From contig NZ_BAIZ01000011.1 of the NCBI RefSeq assembly GCF_000613445.1, positions 1 to 64,000 on the forward strand: a DNA stretch of 64,000 nt. Direction: 5' to 3'. The translations under genes were made by a program, and so were the position numbers. The DNA comes from Hoylesella shahii DSM 15611 = JCM 12083 (GTDB lineage Bacteria; Bacteroidota; Bacteroidia; Bacteroidales; Bacteroidaceae). Positions 8,602-19,500 of the stretch are shown here, one piece after another. The stretch's first letter is position 1. Every line of letters starts with the position of its first letter. Under the pieces are notes generated by a model that searched no databases, was not told the DNA's origin, and worked only from the letters and a program-made list of their open reading frames with translations.

Positions 8602-9215
8602 TGTAAAATAAAACGCACAAAATTTAACATTATGAGTGCGAAATTTGCAACCAAGTATGCGCTCGCTCGCAAATAATCGATTCTCGCGAAGGTTTCGAGG
8701 GGTGAAAATAAGCTTTGTTTTTGATTGTCGAAAAAACGAACTTTCGTTGAAATAAACCGTGTTTTCCGTTAGTTTTTGGGCTATTTGCAGCAAAATGCAC
8801 TGCAATATGCAGCAAAACGCAGTGCTATCTCCTAGTAAACGCAATGCTAACTCGTGCTAAACGCAAGGTAAAATGCAGCAAAACGCAAGGTAAAATGGTG
8901 CAAAACGTAGACGAAAGAGCGGGTTGAAGTGCACTAAAGGGTGCGAAATCTTCGCTTTTCGAAGGCCAAAACACCCCCAAAAAAGGGCTTTTTACCTGCT
9001 AAAAGCTGTTTTTGGGGCGATGAATTTTCGTGAATTGGCGAGCAAATAGAAAGGCGAAATGGTTCAAAATGCACGTTTTTTGCTCAAAATCGACGTAAAA
9101 ATAAAATGCGTGAGACCAGAAAGGGACAAAAAGCATGTTTTTGCGCCTTGTTTTTCGCTAGAATGGGTTGTCTTGGAGGGTGTGTTTTGTAAAATAATAA
9201 TATCAAATTTAACAT
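8602..9215. repeat. Interspersed non-coding element, copy A
   Basis: Bounded by two copies of a 28-29 bp motif, TGTAAA...TTTAACAT (8602-8630 and 9188-9215). Inside are a 22-bp-period array and blocks shared with copy C (44510-45157): TGAGTGC after the left border, GGGCTTTTTACCTGCT at 8985-9000 and CGCTAGAA at 9156-9163. Short open frames inside have no family features. The 1160-base gap 8352-9511 contains only this element, a terminator and a 23-bp duplication. Confidence 0.65.
8790..8912 (-). repeat. 22-bp tandem array in element A (six units, inverted)
   Basis: On the plus strand the motif AAA(A)YGYA ends at 8799, 8821, 8843, 8865, 8887 and 8909, a constant step of exactly 22 bases. Read on the minus strand the units start TTGCGTTTTG or close variants and end in TTACC, TTAGC or ATAGC. 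Units differ by up to eight bases but never in length. Confidence 0.9.
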
Positions 9216-9427
9216 ACCATGCAAGGAAGATAGATTGCACAAACGCTGTGACCTAACTTTTGGCTTTAGCCTAATGCCCTGCTTGGCACATTCGTTCTAG
9301 GCGATTAGGCTGTGAAATGCTGATTGGGGGTAAAGGCAATGTGAGCTTGCAGCAATAAATGTGATTGTGCTTACCCTGTGAGGGTGCACGGCAAACGTGT
9401 AATGGCACAGTGTGCAGTGTGTTTGCG

Positions 9428-9476
9428 TGCTAAACAGCTTAATACTTTTGTGCTAAACAGCTTAATACTTTCGTGT
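9428..9476 (+). repeat. 23-bp tandem duplication carrying -7-like boxes
   Basis: Two adjacent copies of a 23-base unit (GTGCTAAACAGCTTAATACT followed by TTT). Each contains a TACTTTTG/TACTTTCG box resembling the Bacteroidetes -7 element. They point rightwards, but the next gene lies on the opposite strand, so no target gene is visible. Confidence 0.7.
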
Positions 9477-9511
9477 AAAAATAGCCGTCTGGCAGATTGT
9501 GGCATAGTAAA

Positions 9512-10093
9512 TCACGATTTAGCAATCTGCTCAATATAAGCATCTACCAATGGTTTTATCTCTTCTTGTTTGTCAAACATGTTGTAACACACAACAACGA
9601 GCGTGTTTGCATGCCAATAAGAGAAGCACGAAACGGGCTCTTCGGATACTATATTCACCTGCACGGGCTTGTTGCCAATCTGCTTTTTTAGGTAGTTTAG
9701 CCATTTGTCTTGCCCCCTGACAAATGTAAGCAGTTGTATTGTGAAGGTGGAATTGTGGTTCAGCCTTTTGATAAGTGCATGCTGGCAGCGATAGCTTATG
9801 TGGCTTGGTTTGATGGGCAATGCCTTTTTGTGTTTGGAGATAATCGCCTCGAAAAAAGGGATAATGTCGTATTGGTGAATGCTTTTATAGAGGGATAGTT
9901 TGTTAGAACCCGTTGCGTGGCTTATCTTTTTATTCCACGAATAAGCCATCGATTCTACCACTTCGTAGCGGGTGTCTCCATCTTTTTCTGCCGTAACGCT
10001 CACATTTATGCGCCACAACTTAGCCGTTCTGCCAGCACCAGCATAAGGGTTGAGTATAAATAGCAGTACGAAAACAAGGATAAAGTGCCTCAT
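9512..10093 (-). CDS. Exported protein of unknown function
   Basis: 193 residues. It starts with a clear signal peptide (MRHFILVFVLLFILNPYAGA). The mature region has no motif I recognise: a strand-rich first half (RINVSVTAEKDGDTRYEVVESMAYSW), a basic middle part and a C-terminal helix. No lipobox cysteine follows the signal, so it is probably periplasmic. It lies downstream of the DUF4132 gene on the same strand, but a strong terminator separates them. Confidence 0.7.
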   Translation of the reverse strand: MRHFILVFVLLFILNPYAGAGRTAKLWRINVSVTAEKDGDTRYEVVESMAYSWNKKISHATGSNKLSLYKSIHQYDIIPFFEAIISKHKKALPIKPSHISYRCQHALIKRLNHNSTFTIQLLTFVRGQDKWLNYLKKQIGNKPVQVNIVSEEPVSCFSYWHANTLVVVCYNMFDKQEEIKPLVDAYIEQIAKS

Positions 10094-10183
10094 GTTTTAA
10101 ACGATTTAGAAGAGATTGTTGATATAAAGACCCTCTTGCATAGTTCTTGTGCCCTGTTAGACCTAAAAAATGGCCCACCAACG

Positions 10184-10238
10184 TAAAAAAACTTAAGGGC
10201 TAAGCCAGTATGCAACAGCATTTGGCTCAGCCCCTTAG
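10184..10238 (-). terminator. Rho-independent terminator of the DUF4132 operon
   Basis: On the minus strand, a 15-bp stem (10223-10237 with 10193-10207; arms TAAGGGGCTGAGCCA and TGGCTTAGCCCTTAA with a few wobble or mismatched positions) and a 15-base loop are followed by seven T residues. Confidence 0.85.
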
Positions 10239-10315
10239 TATTATTGCGTATCATAAAGCACAGCCTGCGGGCCACGTGGTGAACCAAAACCACAGCACGG
10301 CCCCAGGCTAAGGCC

Positions 10316-13300
10316 TTATTGTCTTTCAATCCATTGCAAGATGGTTGGGTCTTTCAGTTTGTTGTCTTCGGCTAGCAACACCACTTTCGACACGATTTCC
10401 ACCGTTTTGGGGTCTTCGTCAACAAAAGGCAGATAGAGTTTGCCACGTTGCGAGCTGTGAACAGGTATGATAGGAATTTCGTTTCCACCCTTTTGTCGCA
10501 CAATAGCCGAACCCAGATGCACGGTGTATTCGGCCAATGTGCCTTTGATGAAGGCGAAATTGCCATCCACGCGCACATTGTTGAGTTTGAGCATCTCGGC
10601 AGTGCATCGCACAATAGCTGCGCGTAGTTCGCGTGTTGACTGGCCTGTTTCGGGGTCGACGCCACCCACGAATGCAATACTTACCGTTAAATCCACATCG
10701 CGCATCACCTCACTATACAGCACGGGGTCGATATCGCTGATGTGTAAAGGCTCTGTTCCGCGGGTGCGATTAAAGCTAACGTACTCGATAGCGGGTGCTT
10801 CGGCATCCGACGGACTAAACCAATCGGCCCTTGCATAGAGCGTTACCACCACCCCTTGCTTATGGAACACCTTACGCAGTCCCGATTCGTAGTCGGCCAC
10901 CCAGCCGCGCGAGCGCAGTGTAGCCAGCGTTTGTCGCACCTGTATTTGGTAACCACTGTAACGGCGGCTTTCGTCTTTGTCGGCTTCGTCTTGTGTGGGC
11001 ACGTACAATTCGCGGAACACTTGTTTGAAAGGTTGCACCAATTGTGTTTCGAACACATGGCTTTGCCAAGCCGCCCACTTGCCCGATGCGTGCAGATGGT
11101 AAGGGTGAACGATGGTAAGCGGCGTTTTGGGGTCGATGTCTTGTGGGCCATCCAAGGTGAGAAGCTTACCATCGGCATAGCGTCCTATATTGTTGTTTTG
11201 TTGCACCAGCAGCTTAGCAAAGAGCGGAGAGACGATGGGATTTTGTTCAATCACGGCAGCATCGGCAGGCATGATGGTGGTTTGTTGTCGCATCATGTCC
11301 TCAAAAATCTCGCGAGCACGGCGATATTGCAGTGTCCAGTCTTTGTGTGTTTGGTTCACTTGCAAGTAAACAGCGTTTTTCTTGAGCTTCGCGGGCACCG
11401 ATTTCAGTGGTTTATTGTCTTTCTCAATAATGAGTTTGTTGGTGCCATCAGCAGCAATCTCGATGCGAATGAGATAGCCATCGGCCTCCAATCCGTCTAA
11501 CATAGCCTTGTTGTCGGCCACCAAATGGCCTTCCATTCGCCACACCAGTTGTATCACATCATCGTATCCAGCCGAGCGAGCAAGTTGATGAGTGCAATTT
11601 CGGCTGTGCGTTTCTCTGATGTTTGGCGTTGCGCGCCAAACTGTTTGCTTTCTTTTAAGAATGCCTGAATGCGTTTGTAGCGTTTCAATAAGGCTGTGTC
11701 TACCTTTGATTTAGGCAGAGGCACCAGTCCCAGTGCGCACAAAGCGTCTTTGTTTCTGGTTTTGTCTATTTGCTCATACAGTTCGGTTTCCTTAATCAGG
11801 CCTTGTGTAACATCGGCAAAGCGGCGAGCCCTACTATGGTAATTGCTGCTTCCCATATATTTAGCAGCATCGTAGAAGAGGGCGAAATTCTTTTTGCCCA
11901 CCAGCTTAAAAGCCTCGTTAAACAGGCGTGCATCAAACGCGCCGTCGGCCAGCTCTTCGGGAGCGAGGTCGGTGTAGAGTGCAATTTGTGCTCGTTTGGC
12001 TTCGCTGTCGCTCTCTTTTGTGTGCGCCACAAAGTAATAATAAGCCTCGTTAAAGCCTTTCCATTTAAGGTGTTCGCGCACTAGCTCCATCCATTGTGGG
12101 GCAAAGAAGGCCAGCTCCACCAGTCGGCTAGGCTCAATACCTTTCAGCATTTCGGGTTTGTCGGTCTCCAAGGGGTAGCAGTTCACAATGCATGCTGTGA
12201 GCACGGCGCGTTTCTCTTTAGCATAATAGTCGCGCACCAGGTGTTCTTTACCCAACGCCTGCATAGCCTTTTGCAAGGCCTCAGTACCCCATAACACCAC
12301 TTTATTGCGATAACGCCCGCACAGAAGTTGTGTTGCCGTGGTGGGAGCATTGCGTCTTGTGAGTTCAATGTCCAGCAGATGGTTGGCAATGCGGTTAATA
12401 ACATCGCGCAGATGTCTGTAAACCTTCTCCGAATAGGGGCTGTCTTTGGGTTGCAAGTTCCAAACAGGTTTGCGGCGATAGTCGCGATCGTAGAACACCA
12501 CAAACGAAGCCGTGTCAAGCATTTCGCCACTTTCGGCCATCAAGAGTTGCATCAATTGGTCGTCGGTAAGCTTTCCTTCGAGGTTCATGCGTGCGGCCAT
12601 CAAAGGCGGAATTTGATAATTGCTTCTTGATTTCTCCTTATCGTCCAAGTAGAATTTTTTGCTGATAGCCAACAAGAGCGTAGAGCAGGCGTCGAACTCT
12701 TCATCGGTGCGCCATGCCCATTGCAGCGTTTGCAAAGCGTGTTGCAAGGGGAAGCAGGTGGGGATGGGGTAGATATAAGTGGAATATTTGGTTTTGCGCA
12801 CCACTTTCTTTTCGTTGCAATAGAAGAAAAATATTGTAGCCAAGGTATAGGATGCATCAAAAAACAGTTCGGGGTGCTCTTTATACACATCTTGGAAGCG
12901 AGCAGCAATCACCATATTAAAGTGCGATCTGTATTTCAACTCCAGCTGTCTTAGTTTTGAGTTGAGCGGATAGTTCGCAAGATTTAGGCTAATCCAGTCG
13001 TCTTGGCTTTGGCCAACACTTCTAACCATTAGATGAAGCCCATAGAGGTCTTGGTCTTTTACATCGTTATCTTTAAAAAATTGTTGCCACAATTCGGGGA
13101 AAGGCAAGCTGTTAAGGCCAGAATCAAAGTTCACTTCACGCAGGTAGGCATCGCCCAAGAGATATTCATCGTTCCACTTACTCTTGTATTGTTTTTCGGC
13201 ATTGGCATTGATGAGGGCTTCAAACTTTTGATAAAGGGCAATGAGCGAGTCGTAGTTGTAGGCGAAAAGACTGCTTAAATCGGGTGCGCCACTCTTTCCC

Positions 13301-15245
13301 ATGAGTTTAGAGAGTAGGCCTTTTAGTGCGTTGTTAGAACCTTCGTTAAAGGGATTTTGCATTTCGGGCATCTCGATAACAGAAGGTTTGTACAGTCCAA
13401 ATCCCCCTTCTTCGCCAGGATATACCTTCATGCTCTGCCCCGCTTCTTGGCTAATGGGTGCCTCAAAGGCCTTGGCGAGTGCGGGCGAAGCTTCACGCAG
13501 TTCGCTTAGAGAACCTTGAATGTCGGGCGATTTAAGTTTTTGAATGCGTTTATAACATTCAATGAGTTGCTCGTCGGGCAGCCAAAGCAAGATAGAGATG
13601 ATGCGTTGGCGGGTAGACGATACCTTCGATTTGAGTTTGCCCTCAATGGTTTTTACTTGCTCTTCGGTGTAATGCAAGTTCTTAGCAACCTTTTCAAAGC
13701 GTTCAAACTTGTCGGGGTCTAGGCTCACAATGTGGCTCACAACGAATTTTGTTTTGCTTTCTTCGCTAGCCTTAGGGAAGAAATCTTTTAAAAAGTGATC
13801 GAGTGGCGTGAGTCCATTCTTATCGGCGCGCCACTTATAAACGTTCATGAAGTGCGCATAAACGGCCGATTGTTTCATCGTTAAAAAGCGGTCGATGTAG
13901 GTTTGGTCGCCCAATCGCGAGGCCAGATACCACAAAACATCCGTTGTAGTGCCATTGCTAACCGACATAGCAAACCATTCAAATCCGCCATAAGTTAGAC
14001 TTTCGTTGGCCTTAAGCGTTTTATGCCAGTCGAAAATGGTTTCGAAAAGCAGCTCGGCTTGTTTGCGTTCTTCGCCTTTGTACAGGCCAAGTTTGCCACT
14101 ATCCACCGCATCAAAGTTATCTCTGTTATTGAGTTCGCTGGTGGTAAAGGCCAGCACATACTTGTCGTCGAGATGTTTACACAGCACATCGAGATGTTTT
14201 TCGCCCTCAAAAATGCTGCTGCGGTTAAGGTAATATATAGCAGCCACGCGCACTTGTTGTGGGCATTGACTATCTATGAGGCTTAAAGCAGCCTGTTCGC
14301 TTTGTGCGTAATCGTCCAGTCCGGCGCAGTAAAGTGCCACGTAAACCAGTAGGGGATTGTCGCCACGATAGGCCTCTTCGCGCATCTCAGGGTTGCGGAA
14401 GAAGGTGCGGATGGCATGAAATATGGTTTTGATGTCTTTGTCTTCGATGTTTTCGTAGGCCAGTCCAGCCCAGGCTTGCACAGAACGTCTCACCGAAGCA
14501 AAGCGCAACAAATTTTGTTCGTCAATGATTTGAAGCAGCTGTTCAAAGAAGTTGAGGTTGCATTCGTCGCCCGTTTCCACGATGCTCTGTCTTAGTCCCT
14601 CTTGCAGTTGAGCGGCTTTAAGCACCTGTAGCAGCAGTGTGTGCAGCTCTTCGTTATTGGTTCGTTCGATGCTCCGTATCAAAGCGTGGGTCATAATGCC
14701 CACATTGTTTTCGCTGGTAAGCACCTCTTTGGCAGCTTGCAGCGCGCGTTGGTCGTTGGCAAGCATATAAGCGTGATTACATGCGAGAATACTGGCGCGC
14801 CCCAATCCCAGTCTTTCACTTGGTATTGGCCACGAGTGAGCTTGTCGATATCAGCGCCCATCAAGGCGAACACAAAGAAAGCGAAATAAGCTTCCTTCAC
14901 TTGGTGCATGTTTGTTTTGAGGTTTTCATCGCGTTGGCGCAGACTGATGCGGTAAATACCTCTAGTTGGTGAGTACTGATGCAGCTCTTGCAGATAGTTA
15001 GCAAGCATCTCAGAAAGCTCTGCAGGCAACAAATTGGGCAGAGCTCCGCCAGCATTAACCAGTGCCGTGGCGTTAATTAGTGGCATTTGCGAAATGATTT
15101 CGCCACTAAAAGAGTACTCTCTCAGGTCGTTTTTGTCTTCTAGCATGCTCTTAACAAATAGTTTTTCGTATTTGTTAAGCTTGCCCTTATCCAGGGCGTT
15201 AAGGTATTCGTGGGCTTGAGCCACCAATTCTTTATAGGTTTGCAT
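10316..15245 (-). CDS. Giant DUF4132/MolR-like protein (two frame breaks)
   Basis: About 1643 residues after repair. The first ~1100 residues are helical, HEAT-like repeats (AIRTFFRNPEMREEAYRGDN, LSLIDSQCPQQVRVAAIYYL). The last ~400 contain the conserved C-terminal DUF4132/DUF7737-type region (QVRQTLATLRSRGW, EYVSFNRTRG, FAFIKGTLAEYTVHLGSAIV, KLYLPFVDEDPKTVEIVSKVVLLAED). E. coli YehI (MolR) is the best-known relative; its biochemistry is unsettled. No signal peptide, so cytoplasmic. Frames break at 14800-14803 (GGGG, expected GGGGG) and at 11568-11569 (GG, expected GGG); both repairs restore a continuous domain. A small conserved-looking gene lies just upstream on the same strand. Confidence 0.82.
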
Positions 15246-15346
15246 ATTATAAATGAGGTGTGGTTTAGTTGCTTATGAAAATGCCAGGCGTTGTTGTCAA
15301 GCTGGAGAAAACCCATGGCAGAGTGCCTTGGCGGTGAGTAAAGGGG

Positions 15347-15763
15347 TTAGAAAATGCATCTCCAACAGAGGCCAGTGAGCATGGTGAAGCGAATGAAAAC
15401 CAGTTCGCTGTCTTCCTTTAAGCTAATAGGACCCTCCCATTGTGTGAGTTCTTCGCCATCGGCAAACACTCTAAAGAGTCCATCGACAAATGCTTGGCGC
15501 ATGCGTTCGAGCGACTTCTCGGGTGTATCGTTGTTGGTGGCGTAGTTTTCAGCAAACTTAACGCGTCCTTCTTCGGCCTGTGCATCGATGTCGCTTTGCG
15601 TTAAGGGCTGGTTGTTTCGTTCGGCTTGAGCGTCGGCCAAGCCCACTAGCGTAAGTTCTTCAAGCAGTTGTTGTAGGGTTTGGGGTGTTTTAACCAACTC
15701 TATTTGGCGTTTACCCAATTCTTTTCTCTTGCCTGCATTTTTGGCTATTACGGTTATTCGCAT
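15347..15763 (-). CDS. Small partner protein of the DUF4132 operon, unknown function
   Basis: 138 residues, beginning MRITVIAKNAGKRKELGKRQ and containing NDTPEKSLERMRQAFVDGLFRVFADGEELTQWEGPISLKEDSELVFIRFTMLTG. No signal peptide. The mix of a short beta start, helices and a final strand pair (PISLKEDSELVFIRFTMLTG) suggests a small compact domain. It is 101 bases upstream of the giant DUF4132 protein and almost certainly co-transcribed. I infer a functional link with it but recognise no named family. Confidence 0.7.
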   Translation of the reverse strand: MRITVIAKNAGKRKELGKRQIELVKTPQTLQQLLEELTLVGLADAQAERNNQPLTQSDIDAQAEEGRVKFAENYATNNDTPEKSLERMRQAFVDGLFRVFADGEELTQWEGPISLKEDSELVFIRFTMLTGLCWRCIF

Positions 15764-16071
15764 TGTTTTGGGTGTTTGTTAAGTTCACGATTGTATAATC
15801 TAACAGGTTGACATTGCCTCTTTTTCTTTTCAATTATGGCCAGTGGCGGGTGCTGAATGGCTGTATAATTGTAGCAAAAGGCTGTGGCGTGCCCCTTGTA
15901 TTGTCTGCAATTGGTGGGCCTACTGTTTGCCGTGTTGCAGTTTGTTTACAAGTGTTAGCTACCCGTTGGCAAGTGCTTAGGACTATAATTGTCAAGGTTT
16001 GTAAGGCATTCACTTGTCTTTCGCTCTTAGAGCGAGTAGAGAGCAGTGCCTTTATCTTGTTGATTGATGCC

Positions 16072-16079
16072 ACAAAGAT
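16072..16079 (-). promoter_or_regulatory. Candidate -7 box (TATCTTTG) upstream of the DUF4132 operon
   Basis: TATCTTTG on the minus strand, about 310 bases before the small partner gene. The rest of the 826-base gap 15764-16589 holds no convincing gene. A 152-codon open frame at 15808-16266 lacks family features. Confidence 0.35.
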
Positions 16080-16199
16080 ACTTTTTTATTTTACATTTTT
16101 GGTGTTGTTTGCAATATTTAAGATTGCTAACAGCGTTATTTCGCTCCTCTTTCACAAATGTAGTTGTAATAGTTGTGTTGGGATTAAAAAGTGTTTAAA

Positions 16200-16262
16200 C
16201 CCAAATTGGTTATTACAGCCTAAACAGATTATGTTTTATTGTCGAGCAGATTGCCTGTCTTT
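16200..16262. repeat. 63-bp dispersed repeat, copy 1
   Basis: About 85% identical to 44392-44453. Shared exact blocks include GCCTAAACAGATT, TTGTCG and TTGCCTGTCTTT in the same order and spacing (one single-base gap). No open frame is shared. Confidence 0.75.
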
Positions 16263-16589
16263 TTAACGCAGGCGTAGCGGGCTACGGCAAGTTGAAAAGG
16301 CAGAGAAGAGGGCAACAAGAAAATAAAAGATGTTAGGAAACAACACAAAAGCAAGATTTCTGGAAACATTATGGTCTAATGACCGATTTGAGTTAAAACA
16401 TTAACACATGGCTAATGTTGGATAGAAGCAATCGTTTGCTCCTGCTTATTATTCTTTGCCCCATGTAAGGAGCAAAGAATAATGTAAGGAAATAAATGTT
16501 ATAAGCGTAGCTGTTGTTGTTTTACTACGCGTTTGAGTCTTCAATAATTTGAGTACTTAAGAGATAAACATACCGAATGCAGTTCTTTT

Positions 16590-19500
16590 TTATGGCGTTT
16601 CTGGTGTCAACTCCACGTCAAAGAGTCCGTTTTCTTTCACCATTAGCGTTTCGGTGCGATAGCCAGGAAGAATAAATTGGAGGGTGGACCCAATGCGTGC
16701 GGTGAGCGAATATTCGCCACGAGCGTTTGTTTGAACCGTTTTGCCATCTGCCTTAACCTTTACTCCAGCCAGTAAGAAGGCCTGAACGTTTCTTACCACG
16801 CCTGCAACGCGAATGGTCTTGGTTGTAGACGACTGATTGACTTGTGGGTTTGAACTGGTTTGTCTCGCCGTGTTGGGCGTGTTGACAATAGCTTTTTGCG
16901 AGCTTAACCCTATCACGTTGAGCGTGTCGCGAAGGCGAATGTCGGCCGATGAAGCGCCAACGAGCAGCTCATAACGGCCCGGTTCCACCACGCGTTGCAT
17001 GTTTCTGTTGTGCAGATACAGTTCGGCAACGGGCAAACGCAGTGTGAAAACCACTTCTTTTGCAGCGTCAATGTTGCGTTTTTGGAAATCGTAAAGCTGC
17101 CTAACAGGTGTGCCCACCGAACTTTTAAGTTGGCGAACGTAGAGTTGCGCCACCTCCATAGCCCGCCGTTTACCATTGTTGCGCACCACGAACCGCAGTT
17201 CAACGGTGTCTTTTTCGTTGGCTGTATGGTGCGAAAGTTGCAGTGCACGATAGTGGAACGTGGTGTAAGAAAGACCAAATCCAAAGGGGTAAGCAGGGTA
17301 GGGGTCGAAAAAAACGTAGTCGCGACCAGGCTTTTCTTTCGTTCCTTTTTTGTTGTAATAGCCCTTGTCTGTGGGCAAAGCATTGTAATATACAGGCAGT
17401 TGGCCCACGCTTTTAGGGAACGACACTGGCAAACGCCCCGATGGAGAGAACTCGCCAAAGAGCATTCGGGCCAACGAAAGGCCAGCTTGTTCGCCACCAT
17501 ACCATTGCACAACGAGTGCGCCAACACGTTGTCGGAAGCTCTCTGTTATCAACGGCCTACCAGTAACCAGCACAACCACCAGCGGTTTGCCCAAGGCCAC
17601 AAGACTATCAATGAGTTGTTGTTGCACGCCGGGCAAAGTAAGTTCGGACAAATCGTAGCCTTCGCCACTGGTAGAGGGTTGCGAAGCGCGCGCCAATAGC
17701 ATGCTTTGCGTGCCCACAACGGCAATGGTGAGGTCGGCTTGAGCAGCTAGTTGTAAGGCGTGCTTAATGGAATCGGCTTTTGGCGAATAATAGTCGCAGC
17801 CCTTAACATAGTCTATCTCTATGCCTTTGCCTTGCAAATATTGACGAATACCAGCCAAAGGCGTGATGCCATAGCGGTTATCGGCCGTCCACGAGTAGTC
17901 GCCAAACTGCACTTGGTTGGCATTTGGGCCAACCACAGCAATGCGTTTAAGCGTTTTAATATCGAGCGGAAGCAGAGCGTTGGGGTTTTCTAAGAGCACC
18001 AAACTCTCGTCGGCCATTTGTCTAGCTGTGGCCACTGCAGCAGCAGTATGTATGCGTTTGCGCCAGGAAAGCGTGTCGGGACGAGCGTCTTCAAATAGTC
18101 CTGCGGCTAGTTTTGTGCGCAAAACATTGGCTGCAGCACTATCAATGAGTGTGGCATCGAGTTCGCCTTCGTCAACCATTTGTTTGGCTGTGCGGTAGTA
18201 GTCGCTACCCGCTTCAAGGTCAACGCCAGCTTCGATGGCCTGTTTAGCAGCTTCGCGTTCGGTTTCGGCGGTGTGATGAAAATATCTAAGCATAGGAATC
18301 GAACCCCAATCGCTGTACACATAACCGCGAAAATGTAGGCTGTCGCGTAGCAGTTGGCGCAAGAAGAAGGGCGAAGCCGTGATGGCCTCGTTGTCGTAGG
18401 CACTGTAACAGTTCATCACCGAGCCTGGAAGGGTGCGCGAAATAACGTGTGCAAATGGGCGCACAAATACATCGAGCAGCTCTCGTTGCCCGCCTTTAAC
18501 CGACGCTAGGTTAAGTCCGCCTTGCGGAGTGCCATGTGCCACAAAGTGTTTTAGTGTGGGAATGCAACCCTCTTGCTGAATACCCTTGGCATAAGCCAGT
18601 GCCATTTGCGCCACTAGTAATCGGTCTTCGCCAAAGGTTTCTTCAACACGTCCCCATCTTAATTCGCGTGCTAAGTCGAGATCGGGCGCTAAAATCTGTC
18701 TTGCCCCTATGGCTTGTGTCTCTCGTCCCACGTGTCTAGCCATGCGTTCTACAAGTTGTGGATTGAAAGTTGCCCCTTGGGCAATGGCTTGTGGAAAGAT
18801 AGTGCAACCATCTTGCACGGCACCATGTATGCCTTCGAGCACAGGAATGACGGGAATACCCAGACGGGTGCTGTCCATTGCCTGGCGTTGGATGGTGGTA
18901 ACAGCTGCTAGATATTGTTGCGAAGAATAGGGAAAGGCTTCAAAACAGCCGAAACTTAGTCCGCCGGTGAAGTTGGTGCGCAGCTTTTGTAGGTTAACTG
19001 TTCCGTTGTCGTTATAATGTTTGGCGTGAATATGTCGTGTTTGAGCCAGCTTTTCGTCGAACGTCATTCGTGGAAGCAAGTCGTTAAGTCTTGTTTCCAC
19101 GTCTAAACTGGCGTTGAGATAGGGCGGAACGATGGTTTGCAGCACACGTTGGGCCATCTGCACAGCATCGCCCTGGGGGATGATGTTGATGAGTTGGGGC
19201 GTGTTGGCCCATCGTTTCTCCATTTCGAAGAAGTCGATGGAGGGTATATCTCCTGTGTTTACCGTGGCATTTAGTGCGCGGAAGAATACTTGCCAGCGTT
19301 CAAGATAGTAAGTTGAGAGCATACCAGCCCACTCTTTATTGGCATAATCGTGTACCTTAGTTGTGGGGTCGTCGGGTCCCCAGTAGGTAATGAGGGTTTG
19401 TGCATTGCGTAAGCACAACTGTCGGTCGGCCTCGTTGTTGGCGTATTGTGTGGCTTGCTTCAGCCAATTGCCCAGTAAGAAGTGACGATTGGTTAGCAAT

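Noticed and set aside
8790-8912. CRISPR array
   Set aside because: The 22-bp units are contiguous with no unique spacers, and there are no cas genes in the window.
15808-16266. 152-codon plus-strand open frame in the gap before the GH89-GH3 gene
   Set aside because: Composition is Cys/Phe-rich without a signal or domain, and its end overlaps a dispersed non-coding repeat.
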